From JBAZOO01 sp041648735 (lineage in GTDB: Bacteria; Verrucomicrobiota; Lentisphaeria; Oligosphaerales; CAITYL01): a DNA stretch of 56,461 bases. The notes below the pieces were generated by a model that had not been told where the DNA came from, made no database searches, and worked only from the letters and a program-made list of their open reading frames with translations. The position numbers and the translations under genes were made by a program. The stretch's first letter is position 1. Each line of letters starts with the position of its first letter. Positions 43,017-51,946 of the stretch are shown here, piece by piece. The stretch covers positions 1 to 56,461 of the forward strand of contig JBAZOO010000024.1 in NCBI GenBank assembly GCA_041648735.1, given 5' to 3'.

Positions 43017-43409
43017 ATGGCCCGCCCCTGGCAACCCCGCCGGCTCACCCCCCTCCTCGGCGGCCTGCTCCTGGCCGGCCTCAGCGGCTGCGCCACCTAC
43101 CGGGCGCCGTTCCAGCCGCCCCAAGGCCTCCTGGTGAGCGCGGTCAAAGCCCCGCTGCAACTGGACTCCCACGCTGGCGTCCCCGCCGCCCCCGGCGGCC
43201 ATGGCCAGGCCTCAACCTTCTACTTCCACGACCCGCTGATCACCGGCCTCAGCTTCGCCTGGGACGATTGCGCCCTCGCCCGGGCCAGCCGCAACGGCGG
43301 GCTCCAGCGGCTCGACTATGCCGACTACGAATACCTCATGGTCCTCGGCATCTTCGGGCGAATGACGGTCCATGCCTACGGCCCGGTGGCAGCGGCCGCC
43401 CCGCGCTGA
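43017..43409 (+). CDS. TRL-like lipoprotein 2
   Basis: A 130-residue lipoprotein (LLGGLLLAGLSGCATYRAPF, lipobox LSGC). It shares APFQPPQGL and the pattern ALARASRNGGLQRLDYADYE with lipoprotein 1. The central Gly/Asp block is altered (LSFAWDDC instead of VAWGD). A tandem duplication has evidently diverged. GGAGG lies before ATG 43017. Confidence 0.68.
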   Translation: MARPWQPRRLTPLLGGLLLAGLSGCATYRAPFQPPQGLLVSAVKAPLQLDSHAGVPAAPGGHGQASTFYFHDPLITGLSFAWDDCALARASRNGGLQRLDYADYEYLMVLGIFGRMTVHAYGPVAAAAPR

Positions 43410-43442
43410 GCCGGCACCGCCGCCTGGCCCCGAGCCCCTCAT

Positions 43443-43480
43443 GCGGAGTCCGCAACAACCACGGCGGTTGCGGACTCCGC
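43443..43480. terminator. Perfect 14-bp-stem hairpin between the TRL pair and queF
   Basis: Arms GCGGAGTCCGCAAC and GTTGCGGACTCCGC with a 10-base loop. No T-run follows, so it is either a T-less terminator or a regulatory hairpin. A TATGTT element at 43493 directly downstream could be the queF -10. Confidence 0.6.
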
Positions 43481-43542
43481 GGCTTTCCGGCTTATGTTAT
43501 GCTTTCCACCCGCGAACTCCGCAACTTGGGAGACCGTTCCAC

Positions 43543-43989
43543 ATGCCGAGGAAAACCCCGCCGGCCGCCCCCGCCGCCTATCCCAGCCTGACCCTGCTCC
43601 AGCGCGGCGCCGCCACCGTCTACCCCACCTCCCCCGACCAGGCGCGGCTGGAGAGCTTCCCCAACCGCCATGCCCGGCGCGACTACTGGATCAGCTTCGA
43701 CTGCCTCGAGTTCACCTCCCTCTGCCCGGTGACGAACCAGCCGGACTTCGGCCAGATCCGCATCCGCTACGTCCCCGGCCAGCTTTGCGTCGAAAGCAAG
43801 TCGCTCAAGCTCTACCTCTTCAGCTTCCGCAACTTCAACACCTTCCACGAAGAGGCGGTCAACCGCATCCTCGACGACTTCGTCGCCGCCTGCCAGCCGC
43901 GCTATGCCGAAGTCGAGGGCGTCTTCCAGCCCCGCGGCGGCATCGCCATCACCGCCCTCGCCAGCCACGGCACCAAGCCGGCCTCCTGA
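43543..43989 (+). CDS. queF: NADPH-dependent 7-cyano-7-deazaguanine reductase QueF
   Basis: A 148-residue short-form QueF. The catalytic Cys is in EFTSLCPVTNQPDFGQIRIR, with the conserved Asp following (QPDF), and the substrate-binding motif is ESKSLKLYLFSFRNFNTFHE. It reduces preQ0 to preQ1 in queuosine synthesis. ATG 43543 is chosen to match the normal N-terminus. No other que gene is in the window. Confidence 0.93.
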   Translation: MPRKTPPAAPAAYPSLTLLQRGAATVYPTSPDQARLESFPNRHARRDYWISFDCLEFTSLCPVTNQPDFGQIRIRYVPGQLCVESKSLKLYLFSFRNFNTFHEEAVNRILDDFVAACQPRYAEVEGVFQPRGGIAITALASHGTKPAS

Positions 43990-44088
43990 CCACCCCGCTC
44001 ACCGCGCCGCTGGCGGGCGGCGAACGCGGCGGTACAGTGTCCGCCATCACCCACCCCTTCCCCAGCCGCCAGCAGAGGATCCCCGACG

Positions 44089-44892
44089 ATGCAGCCACGG
44101 ACGATTGAACAAACCTTTGCCGCCTGCAAGGCCCAGGGCCGCAAGGCGTTGGTGACCTATGTGACGGCCGGCGATCCCGACCTGGCGGTGACGGAGCGGC
44201 TGCTGCCGGAGCTGGCCAGCGCCGGGGCGGACATGATCGAGCTGGGCGCACCCTTCTCCGACCCGATGGCCGACGGCCCGACCATCCAGGCCGCCTGCCA
44301 ACGCGCCCTCAAGGCCGGAACCACCCTCCCGAAGATCCTGGCCATGATGCGGCGGCTGCATGGGCGCCTCCCTTGCCCCGTGGTGCTCTTCGGCTACTAC
44401 AACGTCTTCCTGCAATACGGCCTGGAACGGCTGGCGGCGGAATTGCCGGCCTGCGGCATCGAAGGGCTGCTGGTGGTCGACCTGCCGCACGAAGAGGCGG
44501 CGGAGCTGGAGCCGGCCCTGGCCGCCCACGGGCTCAGCCGGATCACGCTGCTGGCGCCAACCACACCCCCGGAACGGGCGGCGACGCTGCTGAAGGCGGC
44601 GCGCGGCTTCGTCTACTACATCACCGTCACCGGCGTCACCGGCGCCCGCAAGGAGCTGCCGGCGGACTTGGCGGCGAAGCTGGCGGCGCTGCGCCGGCTC
44701 TCCCCTGTGCCGGTGGTGGCCGGCTTTGGCGTCGGCACCCCGGAGCAGGCGCGGCAGGTGGCGGCCCACGCCGACGGCGTGGTGGTCGGCAGCGCCCTGG
44801 TCCAGCGCCTCGCCACGGCGGAGTCGCCGGCGGCGGGGGTTGCCGCCGCCACCGCCCTGGTGCGGGAGATCGCCGCCGCGCTCCGCGGCTGA
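44089..44892 (+). CDS. trpA: Tryptophan synthase alpha subunit TrpA
   Basis: A 267-residue TIM-barrel enzyme. It has the signature MIELGAPFSDPMADGPTIQ, with the catalytic Glu and Asp, then GYYNVFLQYG, LVVDLPHEEA, FVYYITVTGVTGARKELP and VVAGFGVGTPEQARQVAAHA. It cleaves indole-3-glycerol phosphate and passes indole to TrpB. trpB is absent from the neighbourhood, so the trp genes are split in this genome. A CTGGCG-17-TACAGT promoter candidate lies at 44010-44038. Confidence 0.95.
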   Translation: MQPRTIEQTFAACKAQGRKALVTYVTAGDPDLAVTERLLPELASAGADMIELGAPFSDPMADGPTIQAACQRALKAGTTLPKILAMMRRLHGRLPCPVVLFGYYNVFLQYGLERLAAELPACGIEGLLVVDLPHEEAAELEPALAAHGLSRITLLAPTTPPERAATLLKAARGFVYYITVTGVTGARKELPADLAAKLAALRRLSPVPVVAGFGVGTPEQARQVAAHADGVVVGSALVQRLATAESPAAGVAAATALVREIAAALRG

Positions 44893-44980
44893 GCCGGCCG
44901 GCAAGGCCCCACGAAGTGCAAACCGCCCAAACCCGCGTTACATTCTAGCTATCTTGATGCCCATTCCCTGGAGAATCCCG

Positions 44981-45913
44981 ATGAAGCTGACCCGATTGCT
45001 GCTGGGGCTGGCCATGGCCGGCACCACCGCTTGGCTGGCCACGCCCGCGGCGGCGCAGCCGCCCCCGCCGCCCGCCGCGCCGCCGCAATTCAACCAGGGA
45101 ATGATCCTCCAGGAGATGGCGGAGAAGCTGCCGAAGGCGCTGGCGTTCTCCGGCCAGCTCCATCTGGCGGCGGAAAACTTCGAGAAGGCCGGCGAGACGA
45201 TCCAGTTCCGCCTGCCGCTGGCGGTCCTGGACGGCAAAGTCCGCACCGCCCTCAAGCTCCAAGACATTGCGGATCAGCTTCAGGCGCGGCCGGGGGCCAA
45301 CCCGCAATTGGCCCAGTTCAAGGCGCTGGCGGAAGCGGCGGGGCTCACCGAGCTGATTCTCGTCTCCGACACGCATGACCAGAAACTGCTGCTCATCCTG
45401 CCGGGAATGAAGGCGGCCTGCCGCTTCGACCCCCGGGAGTTGCAGCGCCAGGCGCTCGCCAAGGCCGGCCAGCCGGCCGCCGCGGGGACGCCGGCGGCGG
45501 CACCACCCAAAGCCGCCTTCAAGGAGCTGGCCAAGGAGACGGTCAACGGCCTGGCCTGCGTGAAGAAGCAAGCCACGGTCGCCATGCCGGCCCCCGGCGG
45601 CGGCGAATCGGCGGTGCTCACCCTGTGGCAGGCCGAAAAGCTGATGGGCTTCCCCGCCAAGGCCTCCGTGGAGTCCTCCCGCGGCATGGTCACCTACGAG
45701 CTGCGGGAACTCTCCATGGCCAAGCCGGACGCCACCAGCTTTGCAACCCCGGCGGAGTTCACGCTCTCCACGAACCCCCAGGAATTCGTCCAGCAAGTCG
45801 TGCAGAAGGTCATCATGATCCAAGTCCAGCAGCAGCTCCAGAAGCAGATGGAGCAGCAGATGCTGGGTCCGGAACCGGTGGGCGGCGCGCCGGCGCCGCT
45901 GCCGCTGCCCTGA
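44981..45913 (+). CDS. Secreted protein of unknown function (LolA-like character)
   Basis: A 310-residue exported protein (LTRLLLGLAMAGTTAWLATP, cleavage near AAAQ). The mature part alternates beta-like stretches (ENFEKAGETIQFRLPLAVLD, ELILVSDTHDQKLLLILPGM, AVLTLWQAEKLMGFPAKASV) that resemble the periplasmic LolA/DUF4412-type half-barrel. It has a Gln-rich amphipathic C-terminus. Family assignment uncertain. Promoter candidate GTGCAA-17-TACATT at 44916-44944. Confidence 0.6.
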   Translation: MKLTRLLLGLAMAGTTAWLATPAAAQPPPPPAAPPQFNQGMILQEMAEKLPKALAFSGQLHLAAENFEKAGETIQFRLPLAVLDGKVRTALKLQDIADQLQARPGANPQLAQFKALAEAAGLTELILVSDTHDQKLLLILPGMKAACRFDPRELQRQALAKAGQPAAAGTPAAAPPKAAFKELAKETVNGLACVKKQATVAMPAPGGGESAVLTLWQAEKLMGFPAKASVESSRGMVTYELRELSMAKPDATSFATPAEFTLSTNPQEFVQQVVQKVIMIQVQQQLQKQMEQQMLGPEPVGGAPAPLPLP

Positions 45914-46012
45914 TTCCTGAACCAGTCCCATCCACGTTCCACAGGCGCCGGCCAGCCAACGGCTCCCCGACAGCCGGGCGCCCCGCGGAATTCGCACCCA
46001 GGAGACGGAAAA

Positions 46013-46789
46013 ATGAACCGAACCTCGATGGCATCATGGGCGGCCGCGGTGGCCGCAATCCTGACGGCGACGGCGGGCGGGGCGCGGGCACAGGAGCTGG
46101 CGGCGGCCGAATCGCCGATCACCGGCGTCGATTTCACCTCCGTCAGCTCCCTGGTGATCGCCGGCGGCTGGACGATGTACGTGATCATCGGCATGTCGGT
46201 CATCGCCCTCTTCCTCGCCTTCTACTACCTCTTCACCCTGCGCCCGGTAATCCTCTATCCCGCCGTGCTCCTGCGCAACCTGGAAGCCGCCGCCACCCAG
46301 GGCGACCTGGCCGGGATGCGCAACCTCTGCCATGAAAGCAAGGCGCCCGTCGCCCGCATCATCGAGAGCACCCTGGAGCAGATGGAAATGGCCGGCGGCG
46401 CCAACAGCGACGCCATCCGCACCGCCATGGAGGACGAAGGCTCGCGCCAGGCCAACGTGCTCTGGCAGCGGATCCAATACCTGCTGGACGTGGCGGTGGT
46501 CGCCCCCATGGTCGGCCTGCTGGGCACCGTGCTCGGCATGATCCAGTCCTTCGCCAACCTCCAGGCGGAAGTCGGCGGCGTCGTCATCCCCACCGCCATG
46601 GCCCAAGGCGTCGCCAAGGCCCTGATCACCACCGCCGGTGGCCTGATGGTGGGCATCCCCGCCATGCTGGTCTATGCCCTCTTCCGCGGCCGCGTCACCG
46701 CCCTGATCGCCGGCATGGAGCTGGCTTGCAGCCGGGTGCTGCGCCGCCTCTGCGCAACCCTCAGCCACGCCGCCGCCAAGCCGGGATGA
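46013..46789 (+). CDS. MotA/TolQ/ExbB proton channel family protein
   Basis: A 258-residue membrane protein with an N-terminal signal-like segment, first membrane helix (GWTMYVIIGMSVIALFLAFY), a cytoplasmic loop and the conserved pair around VAPMVGLLGTVLGMIQSFA and ALITTAGGLMVGIPAMLVYA. It belongs to ion channels that energise TonB/Tol systems. No ExbD/TolR partner follows; trmO overlaps its stop by four bases, which is an unusual neighbour. Confidence 0.88.
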   Translation: MNRTSMASWAAAVAAILTATAGGARAQELAAAESPITGVDFTSVSSLVIAGGWTMYVIIGMSVIALFLAFYYLFTLRPVILYPAVLLRNLEAAATQGDLAGMRNLCHESKAPVARIIESTLEQMEMAGGANSDAIRTAMEDEGSRQANVLWQRIQYLLDVAVVAPMVGLLGTVLGMIQSFANLQAEVGGVVIPTAMAQGVAKALITTAGGLMVGIPAMLVYALFRGRVTALIAGMELACSRVLRRLCATLSHAAAKPG

Positions 46790-47682
46790 GCCCCGGGGCG
46801 CGCCCGCCCATGGCCGCCGGCCCCCAGCCGCCCCACCCCGAGCCGGTCACCTTCACCCCGATCGGCCTCTTCCACTGCCGGGAACGCCACCCCTACGACG
46901 CAGCGCGGCAGGGGACGCTCGCCGCCAACCAGGGGCGGCTGGAGCTCTACCCCGGCCAAGGCTACGACCTGGCGCTCCGCGACCTGGCCGGCTTCTCCCA
47001 TCTCTGGCTCATCTACATCTTCCACCACAACCGCAACTGGCAGCCCCTGGTGCAACCGCCGCGCGGCCCCCACCGGGTCGGCGTCTTCGCCAGCCGCGCC
47101 CCCTACCGCCCCAACCCCATCGGCCTGAGCTGCGTGGAACTGCTCGCCATCGAAGGGCTCACCCTCCATGTCCGCGGCCATGACCTGCTCGACGGCACGC
47201 CGGTGCTCGACATCAAGCCCTACCTCCCCTACGCCGACAGCCACCCAGCGGCGCGCACCGGCTGGCTGGCGGCGGTGACGGCGGCGGCGGAGCCGCCCTG
47301 GCAAATCGCGGTCACACCCCCGGCCGCCGCCCGCCTCGCCTGGCTCGCCGCCCACGGCGCGGATTGCCTGGAACCCTTCCTCCGCCAGCAGCTCGCCCAC
47401 GCGCCGCTGGACCGCCGGCGCAAGCGGCTGCGGACCCTCCCCGACGGCACCCACGAGATCGCCTACCGCACCTGGCGCATCCGCTTCCGCACCGCCGCCG
47501 GCGATGACCGCCGGCTCGAAATCCTCACCGTCGCCTCCGGCTACACCCCCAGCCAGCTCGCCGCCCCGGAAGACCGTTACGCCGACAAGGAACTGCACCG
47601 GGCCTTCCGCCAGCAGTGGCCGTCCAGCCCACCCGAACCAGGATCGGAGGAGGGCCATCCCCATGCCACCCCGCCTCCCTGA
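46786..47682 (+). CDS. trmO: tRNA N6-threonylcarbamoyladenosine methyltransferase TrmO
   Basis: A 298-residue protein of the TsaA/YaeB family: TFTPIGLFHCRERHPYDAAR, LAGFSHLWLIYIFHHN, RVGVFASRAPYRPNPIGLSC, LLDGTPVLDIKPYLPYADSH, and the C-terminal domain with FRTAAGDDRRLEILTV. TrmO uses SAM to methylate t6A37 of certain tRNAs. ATG 46786 overlaps the ExbB-like stop. The last 20 bases overlap the start of the acyl ligase gene. Confidence 0.88.
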   Translation: MSPGARPPMAAGPQPPHPEPVTFTPIGLFHCRERHPYDAARQGTLAANQGRLELYPGQGYDLALRDLAGFSHLWLIYIFHHNRNWQPLVQPPRGPHRVGVFASRAPYRPNPIGLSCVELLAIEGLTLHVRGHDLLDGTPVLDIKPYLPYADSHPAARTGWLAAVTAAAEPPWQIAVTPPAAARLAWLAAHGADCLEPFLRQQLAHAPLDRRRKRLRTLPDGTHEIAYRTWRIRFRTAAGDDRRLEILTVASGYTPSQLAAPEDRYADKELHRAFRQQWPSSPPEPGSEEGHPHATPPP

Positions 47683-50371
47683 AACCATCCTCGCCCGCCT
47701 GCTGCTGGCCCTGCTCGCGCGGCGCTACCGGCTGCGCGTCCGCGGCCTGGAGAAAGTCGCCGCGGCCGGTTCCGGCGGCATCCTCTTCCTGCCCAACCAT
47801 CCGGCGCTGCTCGACCCGCTGCTGCTCTTCTGCGTCCTCTACCCGCGCTTCGCCCCCCGGGTGCTGGCCGACCAGGACCAGGCCGCCCACCCACCCCTGC
47901 GCTGGCTGGCCCGCCGGCTCCGGCTCATCGCCATCCCCGACCTGGGGCGGCACGGGCCGGCCGCCAAGGCCGCCGTCGAAACCGCCTTGGCGGAGTGCGC
48001 CGCGACCCTCGCCGGCGGCGGCAACCTGGTCCTCTATCCCGCCGGCCAGATCCAGCGCGGCCGCCTGGAGGAGCTGGCCGGCACCACCGGCGCCGCGCGC
48101 CTGCTCCAGGCCTGCCCCGGCGCCCGCACCGTCCTCGTCTGTACCACCGGCCTCTGGGGGAGCCGCTTCGGCTTCGGCTTCGCCGGCCGCCGCCCCAAGG
48201 TGGCGGCAACCCTGCTCAAGGCCCCCCTCTGGCTGCTGCTCAACGGCCTCTTCTTCGGCCCCCGCCGCGAGGTCACCATCACCTTGGCGGAACGCCAAGG
48301 CCTCCCCGCCGCCGCCGCCGAACTCAACGCCGAACTCGAACGCTTCCACAACCAGGACGCCCCCCCCGCCCGCTACGTCCCCGCCACCCGCTGGGAACGC
48401 GGCGGCGAGCGCGACCTGCCCGAGCCGGCAGCCCCCCCGCGCCCGGCGGCGGCGGCGGCGGCGCTGCCGGCAAGCAGCCGCAACCATGTGCTCGACCACC
48501 TGCGCCAGCTCAGCGGCCGCCCGGAACTCCGCGAAACCGACTCGCTGGCGCGCGACCTCGCCCTCGACAGCCTCGTCCGCACCGAACTGCTCCTCTGGCT
48601 CGGCCGCGAGTTTGGCGCCCCGGCCGCCGCCAGCGGCAGCGCCGACGCCCTGCAAACGGTCGCCGACGTCCTCGCCGCCGCCGCCGGCGAGGCCCTGGCC
48701 GCCCCGGCGGAACCCGCCGCCCCGCCCCCGCCCGCCTGGTTCGCCGGCGCCACCGACGAGTCACCCCTGCCCCTGCCCACCGGCGCCACCCTCGCCGCGG
48801 CGTTCCTCGCCCAGGCCGCCCGCGACCCCGGCCGCGCCGTCATCTGGGACCGCGCCAGCGGCCTGCTCACCAACCGGCGGCTGCTCACCGGCGTCCTCGC
48901 CCTCCGCCCCCAGCTCGCGGCGCTGCCGGGCGAACGCCTCGGCGTCATGCTCCCCGCCAGCGCCGCCGCCGACCTGCTGGTCCTGGCCTGCTGGTTCGCT
49001 GGCAAGACCCCGGTCATGGTCAACTGGACCGTCGGCGCCGGCGTGATGCGCCAGGCGCTGGACCGCCTCGGCGTGGCCACGGTCGTCACCTCCCGCCAAC
49101 TCGTCAGCCGCCTGACGGCCGCCGGCACCGACCTCGCCCCGCTGGCGGAACGCTGCCGCGGCCTCGAAGAATTGGCCGCCGCCATCCCCTGGCCGCGCAA
49201 GCTCGCCGCCGCCATCCAGGCCCGCTGCGGCTGGCACGCCCTCCGCCGGGTGCCCGTCCCGGAGACCGCCGTCGTCCTCTTCACCAGCGGCTCGGAAGCC
49301 CTGCCCAAAGCCGTCCCCCTCACCCATGCCAACCTCCTCGCCAACCTCCGCGCCATGTTCGCCCTGCTCCCCCTGCGCCACGGCGACGCCCTGCTCGGCT
49401 TCCTCCCACCCTTCCACTCCTTCGGCCTGACCGTCACCCTCGCCGCCCCCCTGGCCACCGGCCTGCGCGTGGCGCACCACCCCGACCCCAACGCCGGCGC
49501 CGCCCTCGCCGCCCTCTGCGCCGCCTGCCGCCCAACCCTGCTCCTCGGCACCCCCACCTCCCTCGCCGGCATCGCCCGCGCCGCCGCCCCTGGCCAGCTC
49601 GCCTCCCTCCGCTACGCCATCACCGGCGCCGAAAGCTGCCCGGAACGGGTCTACGCCCTCCTCCACGAACGGGCCCCCCACGCCACCCTCCTCGAAGGCT
49701 ACGGCATCACCGAATGCTCCCCCGTGGTCGCCGTCAACGACCCCGCCAGCCCCCGCCCCGGCAGCATCGGCCGCGTCCTCGCCAACCTCGAATGGCTCGT
49801 GGTGGACGAAGCGACGCTCGAACCGCTGCCGCCGGGGCAAACCGGCCTGCTCCTGGTCCGCGGCCCCAGCATTTTCGCCGGCTACCTCAACCCCGCCGCC
49901 GGCCTCGCCACCCCCTTCGTCACCACCCAAGGCCGGGAATGGTACCAGACCGGCGACCTGGTCTGCGCCGACGCCGCCGGCGTCCTCACCTTCCGCGGCC
50001 GCCGCAAGCGCTTCGTCAAGATCGGCGGCGAAATGATCTCCCTCCCCGCCATCGAGGCGGCCTTGGAAGGGGCGCTCCCCCCCGCCGCAGCCGAAGGCCC
50101 GCGCCTCGCCGTCCTCGCCGCCCCGGGCACCCTGGGCGAAGGCCGCCCCGAACTCGTCCTGTTCACCACCCTCGACCTCGACCGCGCCACGGCCAACACC
50201 CTCCTTGCCCGCGCCGGGCTCAGCCCCCTGCACAACCTCCAGCGCGTCGTCCGCCTCGCCAGCCTCCCCCTCCTCGGCAGCGGCAAGACCGACTACCGCG
50301 CCCTCGAATCCCTCGCCACCCCCCCGCCCCGCCAATTTGGCGAGAAACCGATTCCAGCAAAGGCAAATTGA
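47663..50371 (+). CDS. Trifunctional acyltransferase - acyl carrier - AMP ligase (Aas-like)
   Basis: A 902-residue protein. Residues ~1-220 are a PlsC-type acyltransferase with the HX4D motif (FLPNHPALLDPLL, ~44) and YPAGQIQRG. Residues ~265-340 form an acyl-carrier-like domain with the attachment Ser in LARDLALDSLVRTELLLWLG (~302). From ~380 an adenylation domain: LFTSGSEALPKAVPLTH, EGYGITECSPVVAVND, YQTGDLVCADA and the final LGSGKTDYRAL. It resembles Aas with an added carrier domain. It should activate fatty acids and load lysophospholipid. ATG 47663 has a GGAGGAGGG site. Confidence 0.85.
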   Translation: MPPRLPETILARLLLALLARRYRLRVRGLEKVAAAGSGGILFLPNHPALLDPLLLFCVLYPRFAPRVLADQDQAAHPPLRWLARRLRLIAIPDLGRHGPAAKAAVETALAECAATLAGGGNLVLYPAGQIQRGRLEELAGTTGAARLLQACPGARTVLVCTTGLWGSRFGFGFAGRRPKVAATLLKAPLWLLLNGLFFGPRREVTITLAERQGLPAAAAELNAELERFHNQDAPPARYVPATRWERGGERDLPEPAAPPRPAAAAAALPASSRNHVLDHLRQLSGRPELRETDSLARDLALDSLVRTELLLWLGREFGAPAAASGSADALQTVADVLAAAAGEALAAPAEPAAPPPPAWFAGATDESPLPLPTGATLAAAFLAQAARDPGRAVIWDRASGLLTNRRLLTGVLALRPQLAALPGERLGVMLPASAAADLLVLACWFAGKTPVMVNWTVGAGVMRQALDRLGVATVVTSRQLVSRLTAAGTDLAPLAERCRGLEELAAAIPWPRKLAAAIQARCGWHALRRVPVPETAVVLFTSGSEALPKAVPLTHANLLANLRAMFALLPLRHGDALLGFLPPFHSFGLTVTLAAPLATGLRVAHHPDPNAGAALAALCAACRPTLLLGTPTSLAGIARAAAPGQLASLRYAITGAESCPERVYALLHERAPHATLLEGYGITECSPVVAVNDPASPRPGSIGRVLANLEWLVVDEATLEPLPPGQTGLLLVRGPSIFAGYLNPAAGLATPFVTTQGREWYQTGDLVCADAAGVLTFRGRRKRFVKIGGEMISLPAIEAALEGALPPAAAEGPRLAVLAAPGTLGEGRPELVLFTTLDLDRATANTLLARAGLSPLHNLQRVVRLASLPLLGSGKTDYRALESLATPPPRQFGEKPIPAKAN

Positions 50372-50394
50372 CATCATGGAAGGGAATCGCGGCA

Positions 50395-51105
50395 ATGAGC
50401 TGGTTCAGCCATGATCAACCGGGCAGCGGCGGCCCCGACGCCGATCTGGAGGCGAAGGCGCGGGAGTGCCGGGAAGCGATGGTGCGCGGGCAACTGCTGC
50501 CCCGCGGCATCCGCGACCCGCGGATCCTCGAGGCCATGCTGACCGTGCCGCGCCACCATTTCTGCCGGCCGGGCACCCCCCTGGCGGAGGCCCATGCCGA
50601 CTATCCGCTGCCGGTCGGCTGTGGCCAGACGATCTCGCAGCCCTACATGGTTGCCCTGATGCTGGAATGCCTGGAGCTGAAGGGTTCCGAGCGGGTGCTG
50701 GAAATCGGCACCGGCAGCGGCTACAACGCGGCGCTGCTGGGGCGGCTGGCGGCGCAGGTGGTCACGGTGGAATGCATCCCGGAGCTGGCGGCGGCCGCCC
50801 GCCAGCGGCTGGCGGCGGAGGGGTGCGCCAACGTCGAGGTGATCGCCGCGGACGGCTCGGGCGGCTGGCCGGCGGCGGCGCCCTACGACGGCATTGTGGT
50901 CACGGCCGCGGCGCCGGCGGTGCCGCCGGCGCTGGCGGAACAGTTGGCGGAGGGGGGGCGGCTGGCGATCCCCGTCGGCTCGCTCTACCTGCAGGATCTC
51001 ATCGTCGTGGTGCGGCGGGGTGAGCGTTTCGCGGAGCGGCTGGTCTGCGGCTGCCGCTTCGTCCCCCTCCGCGGCCGGCATGGCTGGGACGGCGAAGTTG
51101 CCTGA
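50395..51105 (+). CDS. pcm: Protein-L-isoaspartate O-methyltransferase
   Basis: A 236-residue PIMT: substrate-binding VGCGQTISQPYMVALMLECL, SAM motif I VLEIGTGSGYNAALL, DG of motif II and YDGIVVTAAAPAVPPALAEQ, then GGRLAIPVG. It starts repair of isoaspartyl residues. ATG 50395 follows GGAAGGGAA. It is the last gene of the run beginning at 46013 and converges with gmhA. Confidence 0.93.
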   Translation: MSWFSHDQPGSGGPDADLEAKARECREAMVRGQLLPRGIRDPRILEAMLTVPRHHFCRPGTPLAEAHADYPLPVGCGQTISQPYMVALMLECLELKGSERVLEIGTGSGYNAALLGRLAAQVVTVECIPELAAAARQRLAAEGCANVEVIAADGSGGWPAAAPYDGIVVTAAAPAVPPALAEQLAEGGRLAIPVGSLYLQDLIVVVRRGERFAERLVCGCRFVPLRGRHGWDGEVA

Positions 51106-51132
51106 GCCCCGCCGCCGCCCCGGGCGGGGTGG

Positions 51133-51783
51133 TCACGGGGCGAAGAAGCGGCGTTCGAGCATGGCGCAGAAAGTGTGGTAGAGCGGCAGGTGCAGCTCCT
51201 GGACCTTGAAGGTCTCCCGCTCCGGCACGCACAGGGCGAGGTCGGCCAGCGGCCTCAGTTGGCCGCCGGTCTCGCCGCTGAGCAGGACCACCTTCATGCC
51301 GAGGGCCTTGGCCGCCAGCGCCGCCAGCCGCACGTTGCGCGCATTGCCGGAGGTGGAGATGGCCAGCAGCACGTCGCCGGCGCGCCCCAGCGCCCAGAGC
51401 TGCTGCGCGAAGGCCAGGTCGCCGCCGTTGTCGTTGATCACCGCGCTGCTCAAGGCCGGATGCCCGGTCAGCGTCACCGCCCGCAGCCCGCCTTGCAGCT
51501 TCCGCCCCAGGTAGGCGCCATCCTCGCCGCCCAGCGCCGCCAGCCGCGCCGCGGCCGCCGCCGGCAAAGGCCGGGGCAGCAGGAACCCCTTCAGCAGCTC
51601 CCCGGCGATGTGGTCGCAATCCGCCGCGCTGCCGCCATTGCCGCAAAGATAGAGCGTGCCGCCGGCCGCCAAGGCATCGCCCACCAGCGACACCGCCGCC
51701 TCCAGTGCCGGCCGCGCCGCCGCCAAGGCCGGATGCCGCCGCACCAGCTCCGCCGCCAGCTCCATCGTCGCCGCCTGTTCCAT
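51133..51783 (-). CDS. gmhA: SIS-domain phosphosugar isomerase (GmhA-like)
   Basis: A 216-residue single SIS-domain protein with LYLCGNGGSAADCDHIAGEL, GGDLAFAQQL, GDVLLAISTSGNARNVRLAA and FKVQELHLPLYHTFCAMLE, the layout of sedoheptulose-7-phosphate isomerase. The typical function is the first step of heptose synthesis for LPS. ATG 51783 has GGAG at good spacing; GTG 51792 is possible. It is the only minus-strand gene of this region, convergent with pcm. Confidence 0.85.
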   Translation of the reverse strand: MEQAATMELAAELVRRHPALAAARPALEAAVSLVGDALAAGGTLYLCGNGGSAADCDHIAGELLKGFLLPRPLPAAAAARLAALGGEDGAYLGRKLQGGLRAVTLTGHPALSSAVINDNGGDLAFAQQLWALGRAGDVLLAISTSGNARNVRLAALAAKALGMKVVLLSGETGGQLRPLADLALCVPERETFKVQELHLPLYHTFCAMLERRFFAP

Positions 51784-51820
51784 GGATTCCACTCCCGTGC
51801 CAAGATTGGTGAAGCGTTCC

Positions 51821-51889
51821 AGTATACCACGCCTGGGGCGGTTTCAAAATCCACCCGGCGCCAACACATCCCCGGCTGACGGATATATT
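51821..51889. promoter_or_regulatory. Divergent promoter region
   Basis: On the minus strand TATACT (51826-51821) lies 17 bp from TTTTGA, 38 bases before the gmhA start. On the plus strand TATATT (51884-51889) lies 17 bp after CCAACA, 58 bases before the phosphatase-like gene, which also has GAGGAG as ribosome site. Confidence 0.55.
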
Positions 51890-51946
51890 CCCCACAGCCC
51901 CCCGCCGCCCCGAAGGACGGCCCCCCACGAGAGGAGCCAGGCCCCC

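Noticed and set aside
43440..43543. preQ1 riboswitch upstream of queF
   Set aside because: The hairpin is a simple perfect stem; the conserved preQ1 aptamer core and A-rich tail are not present.
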